A stretch of DNA of 46,411 nucleotides from Clostridiales bacterium (GTDB taxonomy: Bacteria > Bacillota > Clostridia > Oscillospirales > UBA644): NCBI GenBank assembly GCA_016281805.1, contig JAEEJJ010000075.1, positions 1 to 46,411 on the forward strand, read 5' to 3'. Under the pieces are notes generated by a model. It had not been told where the DNA came from. It worked only from the letters and a program-made list of their open reading frames with translations, and made no database searches. A program made the position numbers and the translations under genes. How positions within the stretch are numbered: the first letter of the stretch is position 1; each line of letters begins with the position of its first letter. This document shows, one piece after another, positions 23,658 to 32,149 of the stretch.

Positions 23658-24440
23658 TCAGTTATCAGACATAGGAAGAACATTTTCATAAAGGTGCTTT
23701 GCGAATTCATAGCTTGAATATGCGGCAAATCGCTGATATTCATCGCTTTTTTTACTGTCGGCAAAATCGCATACGCTTTTTATGATCAGCGGTATCGGTT
23801 TCGGATCGCTTGAATGGTTTGCCGCATAAACAACGGCGTAAGATTCCATGTCAAGCCCCACTGTGTGCCTGTATTGAGAATATACCTGCTTTTCAAGCAG
23901 CTCCTTGCTTGCCACAACGGTACTGCCGCACGCCATCGGTCCAATAAATACGTGGCACGGATTATCGTTTGATTCAACTGATTTTCTTATTATCGGCATG
24001 ATCTCTTCCGGTATAGACTCAGATGTGGATCTCGGTAAAAAACCTATATTTCCGTAAACGATGCTTGCATTGTCGGGACTGACAAATTTGCCGGCAGAAT
24101 AATTCCACACAACATCTGGAACTATAACGTCGCCGTACATCTGCTCCGTAATATCAGATTGCGCCACGCCTGCCGCGATACCGGTCATTATAAGGTATCT
24201 CGGTCTGAAAGTGTAAATAACCTTCATTGCGGTAGCGGCTGCGGCGGTCATGCCCATTTCGTCTATTTTTGCGTGAACCAGGGAACACGTTTTTCCGTTG
24301 TTCTCAAATGACGCCACATCGTATATCTGTTCATCGGCAGCGAATGTCTTCGCCTTCCAGTCGTGAAAGTGCATAACGGCGCGAAATTCTGTCGTAGTTA
24401 CCGTAAGTATCGCCACATCGGTTTCATATTTGCTCTTCAT
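23658..24440 (-). CDS. Nucleoside phosphorylase superfamily protein (MTA/SAH nucleosidase-like)
   Basis: 260 residues. The phosphorylase fold is shown by Glu18 in VTTTEFRAV, the strand LIMTGIAAGV (about 83-92), the pocket stretch GPMACGSTVVA (167-177), GLDMESYAV (Met198-Glu199) and IKSVCDFAD (Asp225). This Glu, Met-Glu and Asp set is the catalytic set of MTA/SAH nucleosidases. The C-terminal sequence DSKKSDEYQRFAAYSSYEFA is typical of a subgroup found beside signalling or defence genes rather than of housekeeping Pfs. It could act on adenosine derivatives or another nucleotide. It is first in a two-gene transcript with the membrane phosphatase. GAGGG precedes the ATG; a TATAAT lies upstream, but no good -35 was found. 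Confidence 0.8.
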   Translation of the reverse strand: MKSKYETDVAILTVTTTEFRAVMHFHDWKAKTFAADEQIYDVASFENNGKTCSLVHAKIDEMGMTAAAATAMKVIYTFRPRYLIMTGIAAGVAQSDITEQMYGDVIVPDVVWNYSAGKFVSPDNASIVYGNIGFLPRSTSESIPEEIMPIIRKSVESNDNPCHVFIGPMACGSTVVASKELLEKQVYSQYRHTVGLDMESYAVVYAANHSSDPKPIPLIIKSVCDFADSKKSDEYQRFAAYSSYEFAKHLYENVLPMSDN

Positions 24441-24542
24441 AATCCCTCTTGACCGCTTCGCGAATATATTATAATGATCGAAACAGTGAAAACACTATAA
24501 TTTAATTAATTATACCATATTTTTGTTTTTTTTTCAATAGTT

Positions 24543-24563
24543 AAAATCATCGTATATGATTTT
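24543..24563. repeat. Perfect inverted repeat upstream of the first solute-binding gene
   Basis: AAAATCAT-CGTAT-ATGATTTT, an 8-bp perfect repeat ending 19 bases before the -35 box at 24583. It could be an activator or repressor site, or a weak hairpin. No second copy was found. Confidence 0.35.
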
Positions 24564-24582
24564 ATCCTGAATATGTTTTATA

Positions 24583-24611
24583 TTGACATTTGAAAAAAAT
24601 TGATGTATAAT
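24583..24611 (+). promoter_or_regulatory. Sigma-A promoter of solute-binding protein gene 1
   Basis: TTGACA (24583-24588), 17 bases, TATAAT (24606-24611), about 58 bases before the start codon. Confidence 0.85.
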
Positions 24612-24668
24612 GCAGATAATATCATTCTCATTTAATTATTGATCAATAATCGTTTTCGGAGGTATAAA

Positions 24669-26069
24669 ATGGGCAAATCAAAACATTGCAGACTACTTAT
24701 GATATTGTTTGTTGTTTTTCTTGCTATTTCTGCCTGCGTCGGCGCTTCAGATGAGACGATTCCTGAATACGAAAATGCAGTCTACGCTGAGGATCTTGAC
24801 GGTTTTATCATTAAATGGGCATGGACAGCTGCAGATACAACTTTCGGCTATGTGCCCGGAACGAATTTTTCCGATATTGCGCTTGAAAGAAAAAAAGAAG
24901 TTGAAAACAAACTTAACTGCAACATTGATGTCGAATACAATTCAAATACCACAAGCCTTTATCAGGCATCTGTTATGACTGGAACGCATTACTGTGATCT
25001 TCTTACCACCGGAAATACTATTTCGACGCTGATAAGGGGAGGATATTTTGCCGGACTGTCATCTTTTCTTGATCTTGACAATACATTCAAATGGGGATCT
25101 CCCTTAACGCTGTCGTCTGTTGCATGGAAAGACGATGTTTACGCTGTTTGCCCCGCATCGTGGCCCGAGCTGTTTCTCGCATCGGCAAGTTATCCGATAG
25201 TGATAAACGAAAGCCTTGTGGCTAAATACGGACTTGAAGATCCCAGGGTTTACGTTGAAAACGGCACATGGAACTGGGATAAATTTGAAGAATGCATTCA
25301 GGCGTTTACCGTTCAGGACGGTGAGAATAAGGTATACGGTTTTATGACACACCCGCCATATTTCGGAGTCTCAATGGTTCTTTCCAACGGAGTTACTTTC
25401 ACACAGGTTGAAAACGGCAAGGTAACGTGCGGTTTGTATTCCGAAAACGGACGCTCCGCTCTTGAGCGGGCAAGATCCATAATGTTCGAAACATGTTCAG
25501 ATTGTATACATCCCGAAACAGATTGCTATTTTCAGAAAGGCGTTGATCTTTTCCTTTCCAACGCAGCAGTTATGTATACGTCTCGCGGTGACGACCTTCT
25601 GAGCGGCACAGACTCGATTATATTCAATTTCAGCGATATCGGAATTGTCCCGTATCCATACGGTCCCAACGGCAAACCGGGAGTATATCTCGGTTATAAT
25701 CAGGGACTTAATTATGCTACCGCCCTTACTCTGAATTCAGCCGATGCTGAAGCTTCCGTTAAAATATTAAGCGAAATGTTTGAGCCTTTTGAAGGATATG
25801 AAACTAAAGAAAAGCTTATAGAATATATGTCAGAACAGATTTTCTCAGATAAAAGAGATGCAGAAATATACTACAGTCTGCTTGAAAATACCGAATACGG
25901 TTACTATAACGAAGGCGGACGCAAGCTTGTGGATAATATATTTGTGTCTGCAAAGTCAGTATCGGAGATACTTGAATCGTTTGAATCTCAGTATTCCGAT
26001 CTTATAGAAAACTATATGACCCCGATTTATGAAGGGCTTACTGCAGTATACGGTGAAATGCAGCAGTGA
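24669..26069 (+). CDS. Solute-binding lipoprotein, paralogue 1 of 5 (ABC substrate-binding type)
   Basis: 466 residues. Lipoprotein signal with Cys23 (AISAC), then the linker ETIPEYE shared with paralogues 2 and 5. Shared family blocks include FGYVPGTNFSDIALERKKEV, the Trp-rich EDPRVYVENGTWNWDKFEE, PYPYGPNGKPG, EPFEGYETKEKLIEYM and a C-terminal ENYMTPIYEG block. This is a sugar- or peptide-type extracellular solute-binding fold anchored to the outer face of the membrane. It has its own promoter and terminator and no permease or ATPase beside it. Start at 24669 because CGGAGG lies upstream and the signal peptide begins there; an ATG 30 bases earlier adds a basic extension. The ligand is unknown. 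Confidence 0.85.
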   Translation: MGKSKHCRLLMILFVVFLAISACVGASDETIPEYENAVYAEDLDGFIIKWAWTAADTTFGYVPGTNFSDIALERKKEVENKLNCNIDVEYNSNTTSLYQASVMTGTHYCDLLTTGNTISTLIRGGYFAGLSSFLDLDNTFKWGSPLTLSSVAWKDDVYAVCPASWPELFLASASYPIVINESLVAKYGLEDPRVYVENGTWNWDKFEECIQAFTVQDGENKVYGFMTHPPYFGVSMVLSNGVTFTQVENGKVTCGLYSENGRSALERARSIMFETCSDCIHPETDCYFQKGVDLFLSNAAVMYTSRGDDLLSGTDSIIFNFSDIGIVPYPYGPNGKPGVYLGYNQGLNYATALTLNSADAEASVKILSEMFEPFEGYETKEKLIEYMSEQIFSDKRDAEIYYSLLENTEYGYYNEGGRKLVDNIFVSAKSVSEILESFESQYSDLIENYMTPIYEGLTAVYGEMQQ

Positions 26070-26155
26070 AAAATGAGTGTGGAACAGCGATATCCGAACA
26101 GTCATATTTTTGTAAACGAGCTTTTTTTCTAAAATGCGCTTATATTTTTGAGATC

Positions 26156-26182
26156 AGAAAGCAGACAAGCTGTCTGCTTTCT
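26156..26182 (+). terminator. Terminator of solute-binding protein gene 1
   Basis: Perfect 11-bp stem AGAAAGCAGAC/GTCTGCTTTCT (26156-26166 and 26172-26182) followed by TTTT. The gap 26070-26407 otherwise contains only the next promoter; nothing else was recognised. Confidence 0.88.
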
Positions 26183-26302
26183 TTTAAATTATACGACCGT
26201 TCAGAAAATATGTCCCGATACTCAAAGAATAAAGATATACAATGAAAAAACAGGAACATGCTCACACAGCATCTTTTGTATTTCCCCGCCCGGAATATTA
26301 TA

Positions 26303-26331
26303 TTGACAACCTGAAAGAAATGTAGTATAAT
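26303..26331 (+). promoter_or_regulatory. Sigma-A promoter of the DUF1294 gene
   Basis: TTGACA (26303-26308), 17 bases, TATAAT (26326-26331). It probably drives DUF1294, the C26 hydrolase, the M13 peptidase and possibly the two-repeat lipoprotein, since no terminator was seen between them. Confidence 0.85.
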
Positions 26332-26407
26332 AAAAATAATTAAATCCCGGATTTTATTATTGTATGTAGCGAATTGCCGATATATATTATCTCAGGAGAT
26401 CAACCAT

Positions 26408-26707
26408 ATGAATGAATTCGTTCTTCCGGCTGTCTGCGCGCTGCTTGTCATTCTGAATCTAATATCTTTTTTTCTGATGGCTTTTGATAAGCATCTTGCA
26501 AAAGCAGGCAAACGCCGTGTTCCCGAAAAAGTTCTTTTTATTTCAACTATATGTTTTGGTGGATTGGGCGGCGTTCTCGGAATGATTTTATGCCGCCATA
26601 AAACGAAGCACTGGTATTTTAAACTGTTTTTCCCGATATTTCTTATTGCTCAGATAGCAGTTCTTGCTTTTTTGTATATGTCATACAACGGAAATCTGAA
26701 TTTCTGA
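26408..26707 (+). CDS. DUF1294 small membrane protein
   Basis: 99 residues, three hydrophobic segments (about 5-25, 46-60 and 70-93). The DUF1294 pattern is clear: FDKHLAKAGKRRVPEKVL, a Gly-rich turn (CFGGLGGVLGMIL) and CRHKTKHWYFK. The function of this family is unknown; it is an inner-membrane protein. The start at 26408 has AGGAG 9 bases upstream; a longer frame from 26360 lacks a ribosome-binding site. The next gene starts 21 bases after its stop. Confidence 0.85.
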   Translation: MNEFVLPAVCALLVILNLISFFLMAFDKHLAKAGKRRVPEKVLFISTICFGGLGGVLGMILCRHKTKHWYFKLFFPIFLIAQIAVLAFLYMSYNGNLNF

Positions 26708-26728
26708 TTCGGAACAGGGGAGAGAAAA

Positions 26729-27430
26729 GTGAAACCTACAGTCGGTGTTTTACCTCTTTGGGATGAAGAAAAAAACAGCATATGGATGCTGCCCGGTTAT
26801 ATGGACGGGATTTTATCCGCAGGCGCGCTTCCCGTCATATTGCCGTTTTCAACAGAAAACAGCGATCTTGAAAGAATATTCGAAATTTGCGACGGGTTTC
26901 TTTTTACCGGCGGTCAGGATGTGTCGCCCGCATTATATAACGAGATCCCGATCGACGGCATAAACTGTATCTGCGAAAAACGTGACATACTTGAGATCGA
27001 AATTTTCAGAAGAGCTTTTGCTTTAGATAAACCGATCCTCGGCATATGCCGCGGAATTCAGCTTATCAATGTTGCAATGGGCGGAACTCTTTATCAGGAT
27101 CTGCCGATGCAGCGCCCGTCTGATATTATTCACCGTCAGAGTCCTCCGTACGATATTCCGTCGCATACGGTAAGAATAGAAGAGGGATGTCCGCTTTTCA
27201 ACTGTCTGGGTATAAATTCCGCAGATGTCAACAGCAGTCACCATCAGGCGATAAAAAATCTCGCTCCCGGTCTTAAAGCTATGGCATATTCTTCAGACGG
27301 AATTATCGAAGCGGTTTACAGTCCTGACCGCACTTTTCTCTGGGCGGTTCAATGGCATCCGGAAAGACTTTTCAATAAAGATGAAAACAATAAAAAAATT
27401 TTTAATGTTTTTGTAAGATCCATGCTTTAA
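26729..27430 (+). CDS. Gamma-glutamyl-gamma-aminobutyrate hydrolase family protein (peptidase C26)
   Basis: 233 residues, class I glutamine-amidotransferase-like fold. The nucleophile is Cys107 in LGICRGIQLINVAMGGTLYQ, and the His/Glu pair is His210/Glu212 in QWHPE. The family (PuuD type) cleaves gamma-glutamyl amide bonds such as that of gamma-glutamyl-GABA. FTGGQDVSPALY is the usual oxyanion-loop segment. The start is a GTG at 26729, preceded by GGGGAG. No puu genes are present, and the neighbours are an M13 peptidase and DUF1294, so a role in peptide or gamma-glutamyl compound breakdown is inferred rather than shown. Confidence 0.9.
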   Translation: MKPTVGVLPLWDEEKNSIWMLPGYMDGILSAGALPVILPFSTENSDLERIFEICDGFLFTGGQDVSPALYNEIPIDGINCICEKRDILEIEIFRRAFALDKPILGICRGIQLINVAMGGTLYQDLPMQRPSDIIHRQSPPYDIPSHTVRIEEGCPLFNCLGINSADVNSSHHQAIKNLAPGLKAMAYSSDGIIEAVYSPDRTFLWAVQWHPERLFNKDENNKKIFNVFVRSML

Positions 27431-27468
27431 AAATTAAATCATAAAATCAAAATAAGGAGAAAATCATA

Positions 27469-29376
27469 ATGAGCGAAGAAAGTATCAGAATTCAGGACGA
27501 TCTTTATCAGGCAGTCAACGGCGAATGGCTCAAAACTGCCGTCATACCCGATGACAGACCTATGACCGGCGGTTTTGCAGAACTTGACCAGGATGTCGAA
27601 AAAACAATGATGGCTGATTTCAAAGCGTTCGCGGACGGGACAAAAACAACGGATATTCCCGAAATGAAATACGCTGTTTCTCTGTATAAAAAAATTCTTG
27701 ACACCGAAAGAAGAAACAAAGAGGGTATAGCACCTGCTCTTCCTGTTCTCGAAAAGATCAGATCGGTAAAAACCCCCGAGGATCTTAATAATGTCGCTGC
27801 CGAATTTCTTTTAAACGATATCGATCTCCCCATACAGACAAGCGTTGAGGCTGATATGGAAAATGCTGAGAAACATTCTTTCATAATGCTCGGCGCTCCG
27901 ATAATACTTCCCGATACCACATATTATGCAGACGATAATCCTGCCGGCGCGCAGCTTCTTGCGATCTATTCCGATATGGCATCCAAACTTTTAGCTTATA
28001 CGCCGCTTTCTGAAGACGAACAGAAAAAATATCTTGAAGATACTCTTGCTTTTGATGCGCTCGTTGCTCAAAAGGTTAAAAGCCAGGTCGAATGGTCGGA
28101 ATATTACAAAAATCACAATCCTATGAGCGTTGACGAAGTATCGTCATACGTTGCTCCTCTCGACATCAAAAAACTGCTTTGCGACTTATACGGAAGTAAT
28201 TCTCCCGATACGATCATCGTTTATGACCCGAAAGCAATAAAGGAAATGAACGGTTATTTTACGCGCGATAATTTTGATATGTATATTCATTGGGCATATG
28301 TCAGAGCTCTCATCAAAAGCGCCGGTTGTCTTTCCGAAACTCTGGCGTCTCTCAGCAAAACATACCGAAGAGCGCTTACCGGTGTTGCCGCAGACCCTGC
28401 AATAGATAAACAGGCATACAATGTTGCTTCAATGATGTATTCTGAGCCTGTCGGAGTTTATTACGGCAGAACATATTTCGGCGAAGAGGCAAAAAAGGAT
28501 GTAGTCGAGCTCGTTAAAAAAATAATCGAAACATATAAGCTCCGTGTACGCAAAAACACTTTCCTTGCAGAACAAACGAAGGAGCAGGCGATCAAAAAGC
28601 TTTCCACTATCGAAATAAAGATGGGCTATCCGGATACGGTCAAGGAATTTTGGTCAACTCTTGTTTTTGACGAAAACGATTCGTATTTTGATGCTATGTG
28701 CAAGCTTTCTTCGATACGCAACAAAGATGCGATAGACAGATTGCTTAAACCTGTTGACCGCACCGAGTGGGCTATGCCGGGACATATGGTAAACGCCTGC
28801 TACAATCCGAACAGCAATGATATCACTTTCCCCGCAGCTATTCTCCAGAAGCCGTTCTACTCCATTAAACAGAGCGTCAGCGAAAACCTCGGCGGCATCG
28901 GAGCCGTTATAGGCCATGAAATATCTCACGCATTTGACAACAACGGCGCAAAATTCGATGAACGAGGCAATCTGAAAGACTGGTGGACTGAAGACGACTT
29001 CAAGGCGTTTGACGACCTTACAAAAGACATGATCGCTCAGTTTGACGGCATTGAATACCACGGCGGTAAAGTCAACGGTGAGCTTGTCGTCAGTGAAAAC
29101 ATTGCCGATAACGGCGGTATGGGTGTCACTCTTGAAATAATGCATACTCTTTCCGCCCCCGACTATCAGTCATATTTCAAAAACTGGGCGCGTGTATGGT
29201 GTATGAAGGCAAAAGAAGAGTATATACAGCTTCTTCTTTCCGTAGATGTTCATTCCCCAAATGTCCTCAGGGCAAATATGCCTCCCCGAAACTTTGGCGA
29301 GTGGTATGATGCTTTTGATGTTACCGAAAACGATAAAATGTATATTGCCCCCGAAAAGAGAATAAGCATTTGGTAA
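27469..29376 (+). CDS. pepO: M13-family zinc metallopeptidase (PepO/neprilysin type)
   Basis: 635 residues, the length of bacterial PepO. The zinc site is GHEISHAFD (His483, Glu484, His487), the third ligand is Glu543 and Asp547 lies in SENIADNGG. The conserved PPRNFGEWYDAFDV segment and the terminal Trp of M13 enzymes are both present, so the gene is full length. No signal peptide: it is a cytosolic oligopeptidase that cleaves on the amino side of hydrophobic residues. AAGGAG precedes the ATG. It lies 38 bases after the C26 hydrolase and probably shares its transcript. With alanine dehydrogenase and the M16C peptidase it fits peptide fermentation. Confidence 0.95.
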   Translation: MSEESIRIQDDLYQAVNGEWLKTAVIPDDRPMTGGFAELDQDVEKTMMADFKAFADGTKTTDIPEMKYAVSLYKKILDTERRNKEGIAPALPVLEKIRSVKTPEDLNNVAAEFLLNDIDLPIQTSVEADMENAEKHSFIMLGAPIILPDTTYYADDNPAGAQLLAIYSDMASKLLAYTPLSEDEQKKYLEDTLAFDALVAQKVKSQVEWSEYYKNHNPMSVDEVSSYVAPLDIKKLLCDLYGSNSPDTIIVYDPKAIKEMNGYFTRDNFDMYIHWAYVRALIKSAGCLSETLASLSKTYRRALTGVAADPAIDKQAYNVASMMYSEPVGVYYGRTYFGEEAKKDVVELVKKIIETYKLRVRKNTFLAEQTKEQAIKKLSTIEIKMGYPDTVKEFWSTLVFDENDSYFDAMCKLSSIRNKDAIDRLLKPVDRTEWAMPGHMVNACYNPNSNDITFPAAILQKPFYSIKQSVSENLGGIGAVIGHEISHAFDNNGAKFDERGNLKDWWTEDDFKAFDDLTKDMIAQFDGIEYHGGKVNGELVVSENIADNGGMGVTLEIMHTLSAPDYQSYFKNWARVWCMKAKEEYIQLLLSVDVHSPNVLRANMPPRNFGEWYDAFDVTENDKMYIAPEKRISIW

Positions 29377-29446
29377 TTGTTCCTTAAAAAACGACCTTGC
29401 CTGATTATGACTGTCAGCCCAATAAACTTAAAACGGAGGTAAAATC

Positions 29447-30433
29447 ATGAAAATACTCAAAGCAATTTCCCTTATCATCGTCGCAGCTCTTTTGTTCGCT
29501 CTTACTTCATGCGTCAGTGCGCCAACGGGAGGGGATACTTCGGCAGAACCGTCTCAGACAGCGAATCAGATCGACGATCAGCAAAACAATACCGAAACAG
29601 ATCAGGGAACTTCGGCAGACCCTGAATCAGACCCGGCTCAGACCGGCACCGAAGCGGAATCTGCTGCCGAATCTGAAGACAACAAGGCAGATGTTACTGT
29701 TGAATCTCATGTTGTTTTTGAAGACAGCGGAATCAGAATTACAGTAAAAAGCCTTGATATGAATGCGCTTTTCGGACCTGAACTGAAATTTCTTATCGAA
29801 AACGATTCAGATGAAGATATAGAGATTTCCGTAAACAACGTTGTAGTAAACGGATATATGTTTTCTGCGTATCTTTATACCGATGTTGCCGCAGGTAAAA
29901 AAGCCAACAGCAGCATCACGCTGTCAAAGTCCGATCTCGAAGAACTCGCTATAGATACCGTTGCCGATATCGAAATTGATTTTTCAGTTTATAAAAACGA
30001 TACGTGGGATCTTATTTGCAAATCAGACCTTATCAGTATAAAAACATCCGCCGCAGATAGCTATCTTTATAATTATGATGAATCAGGCACCAAGGTTTAT
30101 GATGACAACGGTGTGCTTATTGTTGTAAAAGGTATAGTGGAAGACGAATTTATGGGCGACAGCATCCTTGTTTACGCATACAATACAAACGATGTACCCG
30201 TTACTGTCAGCACCAGAAACGTTTCTGTCAATGGTTTTATGATAGATCCATGGTTTTCGTGCAACATGCTCCCCGGCAAACATGCGCTGAGCAAGCTGTC
30301 TTTTTCAGAAACCGATCTTGAAGAAAACGAAATTGAAAGCATCCGGGATGTTGAGATCACATTCTATATCTATGATACAGATTCATGGGAAGATATAGCA
30401 TATGCCGACCCTGTTCATCTTACATTTAACTGA
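29447..30433 (+). CDS. Lipoprotein with two tandem beta-rich repeats
   Basis: 328 residues. Signal with lipobox LTSC (Cys22), then a low-complexity Ser/Thr/Asp/Glu/Gln linker (about 25-85). Two homologous domains of about 110 residues follow (about 90-200 and 217-327). Each runs from a DxGIxI/V strand through VxVNGYM/VNGFM, the aromatic AYLYTDVAAGKKA/PWFSCNMLPGKHA and SDLEELAI/TDLEENEI to DIEIDFSVYKNDTWD/DVEITFYIYDTDSWE. This reads as an internal duplication of an immunoglobulin-like or DUF4352-like surface domain. GGAGG precedes the start, and a strong terminator follows. Function unknown; probably extracellular binding or interaction. Confidence 0.8.
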   Translation: MKILKAISLIIVAALLFALTSCVSAPTGGDTSAEPSQTANQIDDQQNNTETDQGTSADPESDPAQTGTEAESAAESEDNKADVTVESHVVFEDSGIRITVKSLDMNALFGPELKFLIENDSDEDIEISVNNVVVNGYMFSAYLYTDVAAGKKANSSITLSKSDLEELAIDTVADIEIDFSVYKNDTWDLICKSDLISIKTSAADSYLYNYDESGTKVYDDNGVLIVVKGIVEDEFMGDSILVYAYNTNDVPVTVSTRNVSVNGFMIDPWFSCNMLPGKHALSKLSFSETDLEENEIESIRDVEITFYIYDTDSWEDIAYADPVHLTFN

Positions 30434-30457
30434 TCTTTTGATATATTTTCGGATTTT

Positions 30458-30478
30458 CCGCCCCCTTTTCGGGGGCGG
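30458..30478 (+). terminator. Strong terminator after the two-repeat lipoprotein
   Basis: CCGCCCCC-TTTTC-GGGGGCGG (30458-30465 and 30471-30478) followed by TTTCTT. Confidence 0.9.
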
Positions 30479-30511
30479 TTTCTTATTTTACCGTAAATCT
30501 GCCCGTATCTA

Positions 30512-30540
30512 TTGACATTCCGTCTTTTTTTCGGTATAAT
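30512..30540 (+). promoter_or_regulatory. Sigma-A promoter of solute-binding protein gene 2
   Basis: TTGACA (30512-30517), 17 bases, TATAAT (30535-30540), 33 bases before the start codon. Confidence 0.85.
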
Positions 30541-30573
30541 AGGTATAATATCATCAGAAAAGAGGTTTTTTAA

Positions 30574-31962
30574 ATGTCAGGTTTTAATAAAGTGCTTGCT
30601 TTGCTCCTTGTGGTTCTGACTGTCTTTTCAGCTTGTCAGACAGCTGCTCCCGAAATTGTTCCTGAATATGATTTTGAAACATCAGAGGGCGATCTCGGAG
30701 GCTTTAACGCTGTTTTCGGATGGTCCGGAACTCAGGGCGAAAATGTTCTCGGCTTTGTTTTTGACACCGCAAACGCCGATTACGCCGCAAAACGTATAAA
30801 AGACGTTGAAAACGCTCTGAACTGTAAAATAGATATTTATTACGATCCTGATAAGATTATCGGAATGCTGCGTGCAGGCGTTATGTCAGGCTCTCAGCCT
30901 TTTGATATTATGGAGGGCGACGGATATCATCTTGTATCCGATGTCCGCGCAGGTTATCTTACCGGCCTTAAAGAATATCTTGATATTGAAAATACCGATA
31001 AATGGGGCACTCCGAATATGCTCCAGTCCATGTTGTGGAATGATGATATATACGGCGTTGTTCCTTTTGCATGGCCGGAACTTGTATACAGAACTCCAGG
31101 ACATCTCCTCGCAGTAAACGAAAATCTCATAACATCTCTCGGTCAGCCGGATCCTCGTGAATTCGTCGAAAATTATACATGGACATGGGATCTTTTTGAA
31201 GAAAAACTCGAGGAATATACTTTTGAAGAGGGCGGTTATACGGTATATGCTCTGAGATGTCATCCCGCATACTTCTCAATCAATATGTTCCTTTCAAGCG
31301 GTGTTGCTCTCTCAGCGTTCGAAAACGGCAGTGTCGTCTGCGGTCTTTATACAGATATAGGCAGAGAAGCTATGCAGCGCGCACAGGATATCTATCAGGT
31401 ATCGCATAAACATTGCTTCCATCCGCAAACAGATTCCACCGGTCATGACGAATTTATTTCGGGTCAGGCAGTAATGTATCTCACATGGACATATGAGCTT
31501 ACAAACGATACGCAGTATATTATGTATAATATGGATAACGTCGGCGTTCTTCCTTTCCCGCAGGGACCTCACGCCACACCGGGCAAGTATCTTTCATACC
31601 ATGAAGGATTAGGCTACGCTACGGGGATCCCTGCCAACGCAAAAGATCCCGCCGCGTCAGCGCTTATTCTTTCAGCTATTTACGAACCGTTTGAAGAATA
31701 TAAAGATAAAGACAGCATTGTTGATTATATGACTTCTCAGGTTTTCCATGATATCCGCGATACAGAGGTCATTCTTAATTCCGTCCGTAATACCGAATAC
31801 GGTTTCTTTAAGGAAGGCGCACGCAAAGCGCTTGAAAATGTTCTCGGCACACATGACTCTGTTCCGCAGATACTTGATTCTCTCAAAAATGCATACGATG
31901 AAATAGTTGAAAAATACATGGCTCCGCACTATGCTGCCCGTATAGCCGTATATGGTGAATAA
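30574..31962 (+). CDS. Solute-binding lipoprotein, paralogue 2 of 5
   Basis: 462 residues. Lipoprotein signal with Cys21 (VFSAC), then IVPEYDFE. It shares all main blocks with paralogue 1: AAKRIKDVENALNCKI, DDIYGVVPFAWPELV, PDPREFVENYTWTWD, VVCGLYTDIGREAM, KHCFHPQTD, PFPQGPHATPG, EPFEEYKDKDSIVDYM and TEYGFFKEGARKALE. It is the closest of the five to paralogue 1. Monocistronic between its own consensus promoter and a convergent terminator. AGAGG precedes the ATG. No transporter membrane subunit is adjacent. The ligand is unknown; the Trp-rich region would suit a carbohydrate or peptide site. Confidence 0.85.
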   Translation: MSGFNKVLALLLVVLTVFSACQTAAPEIVPEYDFETSEGDLGGFNAVFGWSGTQGENVLGFVFDTANADYAAKRIKDVENALNCKIDIYYDPDKIIGMLRAGVMSGSQPFDIMEGDGYHLVSDVRAGYLTGLKEYLDIENTDKWGTPNMLQSMLWNDDIYGVVPFAWPELVYRTPGHLLAVNENLITSLGQPDPREFVENYTWTWDLFEEKLEEYTFEEGGYTVYALRCHPAYFSINMFLSSGVALSAFENGSVVCGLYTDIGREAMQRAQDIYQVSHKHCFHPQTDSTGHDEFISGQAVMYLTWTYELTNDTQYIMYNMDNVGVLPFPQGPHATPGKYLSYHEGLGYATGIPANAKDPAASALILSAIYEPFEEYKDKDSIVDYMTSQVFHDIRDTEVILNSVRNTEYGFFKEGARKALENVLGTHDSVPQILDSLKNAYDEIVEKYMAPHYAARIAVYGE

Positions 31963-32089
31963 TTGGCTTTGATCAGTTGCTGATGCACAAATAAACATGC
32001 AAAATCATGGCAACGCACGGTAAATCGCCTGTATGTTTTCAATACTTCATTGATACAGAAACCGAGTAAACCACAAAAATAAGATAAAA

Positions 32090-32123
32090 AACATCCGCGC
32101 GGCATTATAGTCGTGCGGATGTT
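32090..32123. terminator. Bidirectional terminator between paralogue 2 and the GH20-type gene
   Basis: AACATCCGC/GCGGATGTT stem (32090-32098 and 32115-32123) between convergent genes, flanked by an A-tract on the left and TTCTG on the right. Confidence 0.7.
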
Positions 32124-32149
32124 CTGTAATATTTTCTATTATTCTGATC

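Noticed and set aside
23658..24440. Anti-phage defence operon around the nucleosidase-like gene
   Set aside because: No cyclase, helicase, nuclease or other defence gene is adjacent; only the PP2C phosphatase shares its transcript.
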